Below are positions 50,833-61,952 of a DNA stretch of 64,000 nt, piece by piece. The stretch covers positions 1,240,001 through 1,304,000 of the forward strand of contig NZ_CP154859.1 of NCBI RefSeq assembly GCF_039614725.1, in the 5' to 3' direction. The notes under the pieces were generated by a model, which worked only from the letters and a program-made list of their open reading frames with translations, was not told where the DNA came from and made no database searches. The stretch is from Thauera sp. JM12B12. Its GTDB lineage: Bacteria; Pseudomonadota; Gammaproteobacteria; Burkholderiales; Rhodocyclaceae. The position numbers and the translations under genes were made by a program. Position 1 is the first letter of the stretch. Each line of letters opens with the position of its first letter.

Positions 50833-51915
50833 TTAAAGTTTCTGCGAGGCGAGGTACTGGGCGTAGTTGCCCTCGGCCACGGACTCCCACTGCACCTGGT
50901 CGGCGAGGAAGCGGCTGTAGTCGGGATAGACCTTCTTCCAGTTCGCGTTCTTCTCGTTGAGCTCGGCATAGACCTCGCGCGAGGCCTTGAAGGCGGCGTC
51001 CATGAAGTCCTTCGGGAAGCGCGACAGCTTGGCGCCTTCGGCCACGAGCTGCTTGAGCGCGGTCGGGTTGCGGCCGTCGTAGCGCGCCTGGCAGGTCACG
51101 TGGGCCGCGCGCGCGGCCTGTTCCACGATCGCCTTGTATTCCGCCGAAAGGCTGTTCCACTGCTTGTCGTTGATGTACACCGAGAACTGCGTGCTGCCTT
51201 CCCACCACGCCGGGAAGTAGTAGTTCTGCGCGACCTTGTGCAGGCCGAGCTTGAGGTCGTCGTAGGGGCCGATCCACTCGGCGGCGTCGATCGTGCCTTT
51301 TTCGAGCGACTGGTAGATCTCGCCCGCGGGGATGTTCTGCGGCACGGCGCCGAGCTTGGCGAGCACGCGGCCACCAAAGCCACCGATGCGCATCTTCAGG
51401 CCTTCGATGTCCTTGACCGACTTGATCTCCTTGCGATACCAGCCGCCCATCTGCGCGCCGGTGTTGCCGCAGGGGAAGTTCACGATGTTGTACTGGGCGT
51501 AGAACTCACGCATCAGCTTGAGTCCGTTGCCCTCGAACATCCACGCCGTCATCGACCGCGAGGTCATGCCGAAGGGGATCGTGCAGTCGAAGGCGAAGGT
51601 CTCGTCCTTGCCGAAGAAGTAGTAGGGCGCGGTGTGGGCGCACTCGATCGTGCCCTGCTGCACGGCATCGACGACGCCGAAGGCCGGTACCAGTTCGCCG
51701 GCCGGATGTACCGAGATCACGAACTTGCCGCCGGTTGCGTCCGAGACGTTCTTGGCAAAGGCTTCGCTCGCGCCGAACACGGTGTCGAGCGACTTCGGGA
51801 AGCTGGAGGCCAGACGCCAGCGGATTTGCTGCTGGGCATGAACGATGGCCGGTGCGGTGCCGGCAGCCAGAATTCCGGCCATGCCGGCGCCCTGCAGAAA
51901 TTTACGACGTTCCAC
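50833..51915 (-). CDS. dctP: TRAP transporter solute-binding protein (DctP/TakP-like), system 1
   Basis: 360 aa. RR-type leader MERRKFLQGAGMAGILAAGTAPAIVHA, then a periplasmic-binding fold: WRLASSFPKSLDTVFGASEAF, HPAGELVPAFGVVDAVQQGTIECAHTAPYYFFGKDETFAF, GAQMGGWYRKEIKSVKDIEGLKMRIGG, EKGTIDAAEWIGPYDDLKLG. This is the TakP-type branch, which in characterised members binds 2-oxo acids with a cation; substrate here unproven. First gene of dctP-dctQ-dctM, 138 nt before dctQ. Confidence 0.92.
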   Translation of the reverse strand: MERRKFLQGAGMAGILAAGTAPAIVHAQQQIRWRLASSFPKSLDTVFGASEAFAKNVSDATGGKFVISVHPAGELVPAFGVVDAVQQGTIECAHTAPYYFFGKDETFAFDCTIPFGMTSRSMTAWMFEGNGLKLMREFYAQYNIVNFPCGNTGAQMGGWYRKEIKSVKDIEGLKMRIGGFGGRVLAKLGAVPQNIPAGEIYQSLEKGTIDAAEWIGPYDDLKLGLHKVAQNYYFPAWWEGSTQFSVYINDKQWNSLSAEYKAIVEQAARAAHVTCQARYDGRNPTALKQLVAEGAKLSRFPKDFMDAAFKASREVYAELNEKNANWKKVYPDYSRFLADQVQWESVAEGNYAQYLASQKL

Positions 51916-52042
51916 GGTGTCTCCTTGTCGCGTGAGGTGTGATCGAAAACATCGATGCGATTATAGGAAGACCCGATTCGAGGCCGTAATCCACGGAAAA
52001 CCCTAATGGTGAGCGCCTACGGCATATTTGATTCCGCTGGCA
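51916..52042. other. Intergenic region upstream of dctP (system 1)
   Basis: 127 bp between the histidine-phosphatase stop and the dctP start. GGAGA lies before the dctP ATG. A stretch at 51955-51970 (GATGCGATTATAGGAAG) gives a TATAAT-like box on the minus strand (CTATAATCGC), probably the dctP promoter. Confidence 0.5.
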
Positions 52043-52717
52043 TCAGGCGTCGGGGAGCTCGTCGAGTGCGCTCTGCAGGTGGCTCTCGTCCGCCCAGGCG
52101 AGGAGCTTCCAGCTCCCCGCCGTGTGCTCGATCCAGTTCAGTGCCGCATTGGGAATCGCGAAGTCTCGGGCGGGCTCGAGACCCTGGCCGCTGGCGAGGC
52201 GGTGCACGATGTCGAGCACGCCGCCATGGGTGACCACCACCACCGCCTCGCCGGTGTGGCGTCCGGCGATCTCCTCGAGCGCAGCATGGACGCGTGCGGC
52301 GAGTCCGACCAGGCTCTCGCCGCTGTCGGGTACGGCGAAGTGCGGTTCGCGCGCCTTGAAGCGCTGGAAGTGCTCGGGGTGGCGGTGCTCGGCCTCGTCG
52401 TAGGTCAGGCCCTGGAAATGGCCATAATGGCGCTCGCGCAGGCGGGGGTCGTGCATGGGGGCGAGCGCGTGCGTGCGTGCGATCGCTGCGGCGGTCTGGC
52501 GCGCGCGCTGCAGGTCGCTGCTGTACAGCGCCGAGAAGCGAAAGCCTGCACGGGCAAGGCTGAGCGCGGTGGCCTCGGCCTGGCTCAGGCCGGTGTCGTT
52601 GAGCGGGATGTCGATGTGGCCCTGCAGGCGGCGCTCGGTATTCCAGGCGGTTTCGCCGTGCCGGACGAGGCAGATCCGGCATGAGTTGGATGAGATTGGT
52701 GTCTGTCGCGATTTCAT
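52043..52717 (-). CDS. Histidine phosphatase / phosphoglycerate mutase family protein
   Basis: 224 aa. Phospho-accepting His in CLVRHGETAWNTERRLQGHIDIPLN, second His in VVVTHGGVLDIVHRL. The family comprises cofactor-dependent phosphoglycerate mutases, GpmB-like and alpha-ribazole phosphatases. The relatively short form and the TGLSQAEATAL... pattern favour a broad phosphatase (GpmB/CobC-like) rather than a true mutase. It lies between the two TRAP systems and is divergent from dctQ of system 2. Confidence 0.85.
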   Translation of the reverse strand: MKSRQTPISSNSCRICLVRHGETAWNTERRLQGHIDIPLNDTGLSQAEATALSLARAGFRFSALYSSDLQRARQTAAAIARTHALAPMHDPRLRERHYGHFQGLTYDEAEHRHPEHFQRFKAREPHFAVPDSGESLVGLAARVHAALEEIAGRHTGEAVVVVTHGGVLDIVHRLASGQGLEPARDFAIPNAALNWIEHTAGSWKLLAWADESHLQSALDELPDA

Positions 52718-52844
52718 CGTTTTATCGGTCCGGACCGCGCGAGATCACGTCCCGGTGTGAAATAATCAGCGGTCCCTGATGTTCAATTGCGTCCGTTTCG
52801 GGCGCCGGGCGGCCCGCTGCCGCCCCTCGTCGTGGAGTTTTTCC

Positions 52845-53441
52845 GTGTCCTTTCTGCTGCGCTTATCCCGCTTGATCGACTGGATCAATGAGCGGGTCGG
52901 TCGTGGCGTGATGTGGCTGGTGCTGATCGCAGTGGTGATCAGCGCCGGCAACGCGCTCGTCCGCAAGCTGTTTAACACAAGTTCAAATGCCCTGCTCGAG
53001 ATCCAGTGGTACCTGTTCGCGGCCATCTTCATGCTCGCGGCGGGTTACACCTTCCTGCGCAACGAGCACGTACGCATCGACCTGGTGACCAATCGGCTGT
53101 CCGCGCGCGGGCAGAACATCGTCGACGTGATCGGCATCCTGCTCTTCCTGCTGCCGATGGCGGTGCTGATCCTGTGGCTGTCATGGCCGATCGTGATGAC
53201 CTCGGTGCAGTCGGGCGAGATGTCGCAGAACCCGGGTGGCCTGATCCGCTGGCCGGTGAAGATGCTGCTGCCGCTCGGCCTCGGCCTGCTCGTGCTGCAG
53301 GCGGTGTCCGAGCTGATCAAGCGCATCGCCTTCCTCACCGGGCATGGCCCCAATCCGCTGCGCAAGAAGTCCGCCGGTGCAGCGACGGAGGAACTCGTCG
53401 CGGCGATCAAGGCGCAGCGCGGGGGGAGGGCGGAACCATGA
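52845..53441 (+). CDS. dctQ: TRAP transporter small permease (DctQ), system 2
   Basis: 198 aa, four membrane helices. VMWLVLIAVVISAGNALVRKLFNTSSNALLEIQWYLFAAIFMLAAGYTFLRNEHVRIDLV matches system 1 DctQ closely. The start is a GTG with GGAG seven nt upstream; a longer frame from 52779 lacks an SD. Overlaps the dctM ATG by ATGA. Expressed from the region divergent to the phosphatase gene. Confidence 0.9.
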   Translation: MSFLLRLSRLIDWINERVGRGVMWLVLIAVVISAGNALVRKLFNTSSNALLEIQWYLFAAIFMLAAGYTFLRNEHVRIDLVTNRLSARGQNIVDVIGILLFLLPMAVLILWLSWPIVMTSVQSGEMSQNPGGLIRWPVKMLLPLGLGLLVLQAVSELIKRIAFLTGHGPNPLRKKSAGAATEELVAAIKAQRGGRAEP

Positions 53442-55081
53442 CCGAGTTCGTCATCGCCAACATGGCGCCGCTGATGTTCGCGTCCATGATCCTGTTTCTG
53501 CTGTTCGGCTTTCCGGTGGCGTTCGCGCTCGCCGCCAACGGCATCCTGTTCGGCCTCATCGGCATCGAGCTCGGCCTCCTCCATGGCGCACTGTTCCAGG
53601 CTCTGCCCGAGCGCATCTTCGGCATCATGGCCAACGACACCCTGCTCGCGGTGCCCTTCTTCACCTTCATGGGCCTGATCCTCGAGCGCAGCGGCATGGC
53701 CGAGGACCTGCTCGACACCATCGGCCAGCTCTTCGGGCCGGTCCGCGGCGGGCTGGCGATCGCGGTCGTCATCGTCGGCGCGCTGCTCGCGGCCACCACG
53801 GGCGTGGTCGCTGCCTCGGTGATCTCGATGGGCCTGATCTCATTGCCGATCATGCTGCGCTACGGCTACGACCACCGCCTCGCCACCGGTGTCATTGCCG
53901 CCTCGGGCACGCTGGCGCAGATCATTCCTCCCTCGCTGGTCCTGATCGTGATGGCCGACCAGCTCGGCCGCAGCGTCGGTGACATGTATCAGGGCGCGCT
54001 GCTGCCGGGCCTCATGCTCACCGGGTTCTACGTCGTCTATGTCATGCTCGTGTCGATCTTCCGACCGTCCCATGCGCCGGCGATGCCGCTGGAGGCGCGT
54101 ACGCTGCGTGAAGCCGACGGCTCGAGCGGGCTGCGTTCGCTCGCGGTGCTGGCGGCGATCTCGGTCGTGGGCGCCTGGCTGTTCGCCAGCCAGATCTATC
54201 GCGCCGATGCGCCGCGTGACGAGGTGGTCGTGGTGTCGGCGATGGTCGGCATCGGCATTGCCTTCGTGGCCGCGATGATCAACCGCATGTTCGGCATCGG
54301 CCTGCTGTCGCGCATGGCCGAGCGCGTCACCTTCGTGCTCATTCCGCCGCTCGGCCTGATCTTCCTGGTGCTCGGTACCATCTTCATCGGCGTCGCCACC
54401 CCGACCGAAGGCGGCGCGATGGGCGCGCTCGGTGCGGTGCTGATGGCGGTCGCGCGCAAGCGTCTGTCGCTGCCGCTGCTCAGGCAGGCGATGGACTCGA
54501 CCACCAAGCTGTCGTGCTTCGTGATCTTCATCCTCATCGGCTCGAGCGTGTTCGGCCTCACCTTCCGCGGCGTGGATGGCGACCTGTGGGTCGAGCACCT
54601 GATGACCTCGCTGCCCGGCGGCCAGACTGGCTTCCTGGTCGCGGTGAACATCCTGGTATTCGTGCTCGCCTTCTTCCTCGACTACTTCGAGCTCGCCTTC
54701 ATCATCGTGCCGCTGCTCGCGCCGGTGGCCGACAAGCTCGGCATCGACCTGATCTGGTTCGGTGTGCTGCTGGCGGTGAACATGCAGACGTCCTTCCTGC
54801 ATCCGCCCTTCGGCTTCGCGCTGTTCTTCCTGCGCTCCGTCGCCTCGGAGAAGGTGAAGACGACCTCGATCTACTGGGGCGCAGTGCCCTTCGTGATCAT
54901 CCAGTTGATCATGGTCGGCCTCATCATCGCGTTCCCTGGCCTGGTGTCCTATGGCGATGGCGGCGCGAAACCGGTGCAGCAGCAGGAACTCGATCTCGAT
55001 CAGCTCCTGCACGGCGGCGGCGGTCCGCCCCCCGCTGGCGATACGAACACCGACCTGTTGCGCCAGTTGCAGGGCAACTGA
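53438..55081 (+). CDS. dctM: TRAP transporter large permease (DctM), system 2
   Basis: 547 aa. Clear paralogue of system 1 Dct[68 protein letters not shown] and [21 protein letters not shown]. Shorter Gln/Gly/Pro-rich C-terminal tail (PVQQQELDLDQLLHGGGGPPPAGDTNTDLLRQLQGN) rather than the 75-residue tail of its paralogue. The hydrophilic insert between membrane halves is also present. Followed by a terminator, then the convergent dctP. Confidence 0.93.
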   Translation: MTEFVIANMAPLMFASMILFLLFGFPVAFALAANGILFGLIGIELGLLHGALFQALPERIFGIMANDTLLAVPFFTFMGLILERSGMAEDLLDTIGQLFGPVRGGLAIAVVIVGALLAATTGVVAASVISMGLISLPIMLRYGYDHRLATGVIAASGTLAQIIPPSLVLIVMADQLGRSVGDMYQGALLPGLMLTGFYVVYVMLVSIFRPSHAPAMPLEARTLREADGSSGLRSLAVLAAISVVGAWLFASQIYRADAPRDEVVVVSAMVGIGIAFVAAMINRMFGIGLLSRMAERVTFVLIPPLGLIFLVLGTIFIGVATPTEGGAMGALGAVLMAVARKRLSLPLLRQAMDSTTKLSCFVIFILIGSSVFGLTFRGVDGDLWVEHLMTSLPGGQTGFLVAVNILVFVLAFFLDYFELAFIIVPLLAPVADKLGIDLIWFGVLLAVNMQTSFLHPPFGFALFFLRSVASEKVKTTSIYWGAVPFVIIQLIMVGLIIAFPGLVSYGDGGAKPVQQQELDLDQLLHGGGGPPPAGDTNTDLLRQLQGN

Positions 55082-55097
55082 GCGCACGGGCGCAGGT

Positions 55098-55121
55098 GAA
55101 GCCGGGCGCAGGCCCGGCTTC
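55098..55121 (+). terminator. Terminator of dctQM (system 2)
   Basis: GAAGCCGGGC-GCAG-GCCCGGCTTC, perfect 10-bp stem 17 nt after dctM, followed by TTCATG. U-tract short but stem strong. Confidence 0.7.
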
Positions 55122-55163
55122 TTCATGGGCAGCCCGAGACGAGGGCTGCGCCCCGAAGCAAAG

Positions 55164-55185
55164 AAAAACCCGCGCAACGCGCGGG
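55164..55185 (-). terminator. Terminator of dctP (system 2)
   Basis: CCCGCGC-AAC-GCGCGGG (55169-55185), a 7-bp stem that on the minus strand is followed by TTTTTCTTT. Lies 23 nt beyond the dctP stop; also faces dctM read-through. Confidence 0.8.
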
Positions 55186-55207
55186 CTTTCGCGGGCGGGT
55201 GAGGTGC

Positions 55208-56314
<1,107 letters not shown>

Positions 56315-56420
56315 GATTTCTCCTTGCGAGTGCGTGTAATTACAGCGAACGATTATAGACCCCGGGTGAGCCGCGGAGCGCCTCGATTCCAGGGGTGTCA
56401 GGGTATCTACCAATGCGGCC

Positions 56421-57767
56421 TCAACGGCCGGCGACCTTCATGCGCTCGATCAGCACCGAGCCGCACAGCTTGGCGCCGCGCGGCAGGGCGTCGTTACCCA
56501 CCGCGACGATGTTGCGGAACATGTCGCGCAGGTTGCCGGCGATGGTGATTTCCTCGACCGGGTGCTTGATCCTGCCCTTCTCGACCCAGAAGCCTGCCGC
56601 ACCGCGCGAGTAATCGCCCGTGACGTAATTCACGCCGTGGCCGAGCAGTTCGGTCACGAGCAGGCCGCGATCCATCTGCTTGATCAGGCCGGCGAGATCC
56701 TGCTCGCCCGGCTTCACGATCAGGTTGTGCGAGCCGCCCGCGTTGGCGGTGGTCTGCATGCCGAGCTTGCGCGCCGAGTAGGTGGACAGGAAGTAGCCGT
56801 TGAGCACGCCGTCGGTGACCACCTCGCGGTCGCGGGTGGCGACGCCGTCGCTGTCGAAGGGGCTCGAGCCGAAGGCCTTTCTGAGGTGCGGGCGTTCGGC
56901 GATGCTCACCACCGGGGAGAACACCAGCTGGCCGAGGCTGTCGAGCAGGAAGCTCGACTTGCGGTAGAGCGCGCCGCCGCTCACCGCCTGCACGAAGTTG
57001 CCGATCAGCGCCACCGCGAGCGGCGCCTCGAACAGCACCGGCACCTCGCAGGTACGGATCTTCTTCGCGCCCAGGCGTGCCAGTGCGCGCTCGCCGGCGA
57101 GGCGGCCGACGTCCTCCGCCGCCATCAGTTCGGCGGGATCGCGTCGCGAGTCGTACCAGAACTCGCGCTGCATGCCGTCGTCCTCGCCGGCGATCACCGA
57201 GCACGACAGGCCATGGCGGGTTGTGGCGTAGCCGCCCAGAAAGCCGTGGCTGTTGGCCGACACGAAGTGCGACTGCTGTACCGACGTGTTGGCGCCTTCC
57301 GAATTGGTGATCTTCGGACTCACCGCGAAGGCCGCGTCCTCGCAGCGCCGGGCGAGTTCGATGGCCTGCGCGACGTCGATGTTCCAGGGGTGGAAGAGAT
57401 CGAGTTCGGGCGACTCCTTCGCCTTCGCCATCAGCGCGGCGTCGGCCAGGCCGGCGCAGGGGTCGGGCGCGGTGAAGCGTGCGATCGACAGCGCGGCGTC
57501 AACGGTCGCCTTGAGCGCCTTCTTCGAGAAGTCGGAGGTGCTCGCGTAGCCGCGCTGCTGGCCGAGATAGACGGTGACCCCGACGCCCTTGTCGCGGTTG
57601 TACTCGATGGTGTCGACCTCGCCGCGGCGCACCGCGACCGACTGGCCGAAGCCTTCGGAGACATCGGTCTCGCACGACGAGGCGCCGCGCTTTTTCGCGT
57701 ATTTGAGGATGTCGGTGGCGATCTCGGCGAGATGCGCCTGCGAGAAGGAGAAGCCTTGGCTGGACAT
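56421..57767 (-). CDS. pmbA: Metalloprotease PmbA (TldD/PmbA family)
   Basis: 448 aa. YAKKRGASSCETDVSEGFGQSVAVRRGEVDTIEYNRDKGVGVTVYLGQQRGYASTSD at the N terminus; C-terminal TTANAGGSHNLIVKPGE, LLVTELLGHGVNYVTGDYSRGAAGFWVEKGRI and EEITIAGNLRDMFRNIVAVGND. PmbA works with TldD in peptide (e.g. antitoxin or microcin) processing; its TldD partner supplies the metal site. No tldD gene is in the window. The ATG chosen follows the usual family start; 24 upstream nucleotides are open. Confidence 0.93.
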   Translation of the reverse strand: MSSQGFSFSQAHLAEIATDILKYAKKRGASSCETDVSEGFGQSVAVRRGEVDTIEYNRDKGVGVTVYLGQQRGYASTSDFSKKALKATVDAALSIARFTAPDPCAGLADAALMAKAKESPELDLFHPWNIDVAQAIELARRCEDAAFAVSPKITNSEGANTSVQQSHFVSANSHGFLGGYATTRHGLSCSVIAGEDDGMQREFWYDSRRDPAELMAAEDVGRLAGERALARLGAKKIRTCEVPVLFEAPLAVALIGNFVQAVSGGALYRKSSFLLDSLGQLVFSPVVSIAERPHLRKAFGSSPFDSDGVATRDREVVTDGVLNGYFLSTYSARKLGMQTTANAGGSHNLIVKPGEQDLAGLIKQMDRGLLVTELLGHGVNYVTGDYSRGAAGFWVEKGRIKHPVEEITIAGNLRDMFRNIVAVGNDALPRGAKLCGSVLIERMKVAGR

Positions 57768-57792
57768 GGGCGGGCCGGGTGCGTGCAAAGGC

Positions 57793-57798
57793 TATAAT
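57793..57798 (+). promoter_or_regulatory. -10 box TATAAT upstream of darP
   Basis: CTATAATCTTA is identical to the sequence upstream of rsmE. About 35 nt before the darP ATG, between divergent pmbA and darP. Confidence 0.6.
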
Positions 57799-57832
57799 CT
57801 TAACCCGATCGAGCCAGCCCCCCATCCAAGCA

Positions 57833-58420
57833 ATGCGCCACCACCATTCCGACCCCGCGGACGAGGACGACTTCCCCGAGCCGCCGAGCAAGAGCAGCCG
57901 CAAGCGGGACATGCAGGCGCTGCAGGATCTCGGCGAGGCGCTCGTCGCGCTCTCGCCCGAGCGCCTCAAGAAGGTGCCGCTGCCCGAGACCCTGTATGAA
58001 GCCATCCGTGCCGCCCAGGGTTTCAAGATGGAGGCGCGCCGCCGCCAGCTCCAGTACATCGGCAAGCTGATGCGCAAGATCGACCCCGTGCCGATCCAGG
58101 CCCAGCTCGACGCCTTCGCCGGCAACTCGGCCGCCGAGGTGGCGAAGATGCACCGCCTCGAGCGCCTGCGCGAGCAGCTGCTCGAAGACGAGCAGACCAT
58201 CGGCACCATCGCCGAGACCTGGCCCGAGGCCGACCTGCAATACCTGCGCACGCTGCGCCGCAACGCCTTGAAGGAGCGCGAGGCCGCCAGGCCGCCCAAG
58301 TCCTTCCGCGAGATCTTCCGTGTGCTGCGTGAGCTGCAGGAAGCCAGCGACGCCGCAGCCGAGGCCGAGGCGGAGCGCGCTGCCGGCGACGACGCCACCG
58401 AACAGGGACCGAACCCATGA
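57833..58420 (+). CDS. darP: Ribosome-associated protein DarP (YjgA)
   Basis: 195 aa. Family pattern SKSSRKRDMQALQDLGEALVALSPERLKKVPLPETLYEAIRAAQGFKMEARRRQLQYIGKLMRKIDPVPIQAQLD is diagnostic of the DUF615/YjgA family, which binds 50S precursors in late assembly. The ATG at 57833 is preferred over a GTG at 57779, which lies upstream of the -10 box. Its stop overlaps the mogA start (ATGA). Confidence 0.92.
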   Translation: MRHHHSDPADEDDFPEPPSKSSRKRDMQALQDLGEALVALSPERLKKVPLPETLYEAIRAAQGFKMEARRRQLQYIGKLMRKIDPVPIQAQLDAFAGNSAAEVAKMHRLERLREQLLEDEQTIGTIAETWPEADLQYLRTLRRNALKEREAARPPKSFREIFRVLRELQEASDAAAEAEAERAAGDDATEQGPNP

Positions 58421-59007
58421 GTGAACACATTCGCATCGGCCTGGTGTCGATCAGCGACCGCGCCTCCGACGGCACCTACGAAGACCAGGGCATTCCCGCG
58501 CTGAAGGACTGGCTGGGCAAGGCGCTCACCTCGCCGTGGAGCGCCGAGACCCGCCTCATCCCCGACGAGCGCGCACTCATCGAGCGCACCCTGGTCGAGC
58601 TGGTCGATGACGCCGGCTGCAACCTGGTGCTCACCACCGGCGGCACTGGCCCGGCGGTGCGCGACGTGACCCCCGAGGCCACGCTCGCCATCGGCGACAA
58701 GGAGATGCCCGGCTTCGGCGAGGAGATGCGTCGCATCAGCCTCAATTTCGTGCCCACCGCGATCCTGTCGCGCCAGGTCGCGGTGATCCGCGGCAAGTGC
58801 CTGATCGTCAACCTGCCCGGTCAGCCCAAGTCGATCCGCGAGACGCTCGAGGGCGTGCGCGATGCCGACGGCGGCGTGCGCCATCTCGGCATCTTCGCCG
58901 CGGTCCCGTACTGCATCGACCTTGTCGGCGGCCCCTACATCGAGACCGATGACGCAGTGATCAAGGCTTTCCGCCCCAAGCACGCGATCCGGCCGAAGCA
59001 GGCGTGA
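58417..59007 (+). CDS. mogA: Molybdopterin adenylyltransferase
   Basis: 196 aa; adenylylates molybdopterin before metal insertion by MoeA. GLVSISDRASDGTYEDQGIPAL, LIPDERALIERTLVELVDDAGCNLVLTTGGTGPAVRDVTPEAT, and PGQPKSIRETLEGV are the MoCF signatures. Its start overlaps darP and its stop overlaps the methyltransferase start (GTGA). Confidence 0.95.
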   Translation: MSEHIRIGLVSISDRASDGTYEDQGIPALKDWLGKALTSPWSAETRLIPDERALIERTLVELVDDAGCNLVLTTGGTGPAVRDVTPEATLAIGDKEMPGFGEEMRRISLNFVPTAILSRQVAVIRGKCLIVNLPGQPKSIRETLEGVRDADGGVRHLGIFAAVPYCIDLVGGPYIETDDAVIKAFRPKHAIRPKQA

Positions 59008-60278
59008 GCCCCTCGAGCGCGCCGGCCGAGCTGGTCTGGGAGGAGAGGGCGGACGACGGCGTGATGCGCAGTGTCAGCGCGCGCTGGCGCTCCGAGAGCG
59101 GCCAGGCGCCACCGCGCCGGGTGGTGATCGCCGACGACACCACCAAGGCCGACGCCGCCTGGCGCCTGGCCTGCGAGGGGACCGCGCTGCTGTGGCGCGG
59201 CGACTACCACAACGCCCGCCAGTTGCTGCAGGCGATGGCGCGCCGCGCCGACGCCCGTACGCGAAAGCCGGCCAAGGCAGGCAAGGTCGCCAGGGCGGGC
59301 AAGTCGCCGGCCACCCCCGCGGAGGCCTTTCACTTGCACCGCATGGTCCAGGCGCAGCGCGCGCGCACGCTGGGCATGCTGCTGATTCCCTTCGAGGCCG
59401 GCGCGCGCATCCCGCTGCGACGCGCGCCCGAGGTCGCCGCAATCCTTGCCGAGGCGGTCGCCGGTACGCCGGATGCGGATCTGGCTTCGGCGCCGTTCGT
59501 GATGTCGCTGCGCGAGCTGCTCGGCCTCGTCGGCGCGCACGAATGGCGGTGCAAGGGCGTGGACATCCCCGCGCTCGGTGCCCGCATCCACCCCTGGTAC
59601 GGCGTGTACTCGCCGATCCGCGGTGAATACCTCGATCTGGTCATGCGCGCGCCGCTGCCCGCGACCACGCGCGCCTTCGACATCGGGACGGGTACCGGCG
59701 TGATCGCCGCGCTGCTCGCGCGCCGCGGGGTGACGCGCGTGGTGGCCACCGACGTGTCGCCGCGTGCGCTGGCTTGCGCGCAGGAGAACCTCGCCCGCCT
59801 CGGGCTGTTGGCGGAGGTCCCGGAGCAGGGCAGTGGTCTTGAGGCAAGCGCTGGCGCGGGCTCGTCTGGCCATCACGCGTCCGCCGGCCGCGTCGATCTG
59901 CTTCAGGCCGACCTTTTTCCGCCCGGCCGCGCGCCGCTGGTGGTCTGCAACCCGCCCTGGGTGCCGGCCAAGCCGAGCGCCGCGATCGAGCACGCGGTGT
60001 ACGACCCCGACAGCCGCATGCTGCGCGGCTTCCTCGCCGGTCTGGCGGAACACCTCGAGGAGGGCGGCGAGGGCTGGCTGATCCTGTCCGACCTTGCCGA
60101 GCATCTCGGCCTGCGCACCCGCGCCGAATTGCTCGGCTGGATCGAGGGGGCCGGGCTGAAAGTGCTCGGGCGCGAGGACATCCTTCCGCGCCACGGCAAG
60201 GCGTCCGATGCGGACGATCCGCTGCATGCCGCACGTGCAGCGGAGACCACCTCGCTCTGGCGTCTCGCCCGGCGCTGA
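59004..60278 (+). CDS. Class I methyltransferase with NPPW active-site motif
   Basis: 424 aa. SAM motif I FDIGTGTGVIAALLARRGVTRVVATDVSPRALACAQENLARLGL and catalytic VVCNPPWVPAK place it with the PrmC/RsmC-type (N-methylating) enzymes. The N-terminal half (about 1-210) is not part of that fold and may be a substrate-recognition domain. Low-complexity inserts KPAKAGKVARAGK (about 90-103) and SGLEASAGAGSSGHHAS (about 285-301) interrupt the sequence. Start is a GTG overlapping mogA. Target unknown: protein or RNA. Confidence 0.78.
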   Translation: MSPSSAPAELVWEERADDGVMRSVSARWRSESGQAPPRRVVIADDTTKADAAWRLACEGTALLWRGDYHNARQLLQAMARRADARTRKPAKAGKVARAGKSPATPAEAFHLHRMVQAQRARTLGMLLIPFEAGARIPLRRAPEVAAILAEAVAGTPDADLASAPFVMSLRELLGLVGAHEWRCKGVDIPALGARIHPWYGVYSPIRGEYLDLVMRAPLPATTRAFDIGTGTGVIAALLARRGVTRVVATDVSPRALACAQENLARLGLLAEVPEQGSGLEASAGAGSSGHHASAGRVDLLQADLFPPGRAPLVVCNPPWVPAKPSAAIEHAVYDPDSRMLRGFLAGLAEHLEEGGEGWLILSDLAEHLGLRTRAELLGWIEGAGLKVLGREDILPRHGKASDADDPLHAARAAETTSLWRLARR

Positions 60279-60289
60279 AGCGTCGGAAC

Positions 60290-60973
60290 CTACTGGCGCG
60301 GCACCAGCCGGATCACCTTCTTCTCGAGGTGCTTCGCCGGCGGCGGCACCGAGAGCTGGCGGCGGCGTTCCAGTTCGCGCCACCACCCGCGCAGGCCGAG
60401 CAGCACGGCGAGGATCACCGCATACAGCAGCGGTCTGCTGATGTCCGCCTTCACCAGCCACCAGAAGTGCAGTACCGCGAAGATCGCGATCGCGTAGGTC
60501 GAGCGGTGCAGCGACTGCCACTTGCGCCCGCCGAGCCGGCGGATGGCCAGGCTGTTCGAGGTCGCGGCGAGCGGAATCATCAGCACGAAGGCGGCGAAAC
60601 CGACCGTGATGAAGGGGCGGTCGAGGATGTCGAGCGCGATCGCGTACCAGTCGAAGAACTGGTCCAGCCAGAGGTAAATGGCGAAATGGCTGAACGCGTA
60701 GGCGAACGCGAACAGCCCGAGCATGCGGCGCAGGCGCAGCAGCCAGTGCAGGCCGGTGAGGCGGCGCAGCGGCGTGACGGTCAGGGTGATGAGCAGCAGC
60801 CGCAGCGCCCATTCGCCGCTCGCGCGGGTGAGGGTCTCGATCGGATTGGCGCCGAGCGTGTCCGCCTGCCAGCCGAGGGCGAGATTCAAAGCGGGCAGCA
60901 GGCAGAGGGCGAAGACGATCGCCTTGAACGCGGAGATCGTGCCCGCGGAGGGGGCCTTGAGGGAGGGGAGCAT
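60290..60973 (-). CDS. msrQ: MsrQ, haem membrane subunit of methionine sulfoxide reductase
   Basis: 227 aa, six membrane helices of the ferric-reductase-like type. FAYAFSHFAIYLW and IAIFAVLHFWWLVKADISRPLLYAVILAVL provide His residues for haem. MsrQ passes electrons from the quinone pool to MsrP. The ATG chosen fixes the first helix at residues 10-35; further upstream frame overlaps msrP. It lies 37 nt after msrP, as in E. coli. Confidence 0.92.
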   Translation of the reverse strand: MLPSLKAPSAGTISAFKAIVFALCLLPALNLALGWQADTLGANPIETLTRASGEWALRLLLITLTVTPLRRLTGLHWLLRLRRMLGLFAFAYAFSHFAIYLWLDQFFDWYAIALDILDRPFITVGFAAFVLMIPLAATSNSLAIRRLGGRKWQSLHRSTYAIAIFAVLHFWWLVKADISRPLLYAVILAVLLGLRGWWRELERRRQLSVPPPAKHLEKKVIRLVPRQ

Positions 60974-61010
60974 CGTGTGCAGTGGCAGGGCCGCGTGGCG
61001 CGGCCGGTGT

Positions 61011-61952
<942 letters not shown>

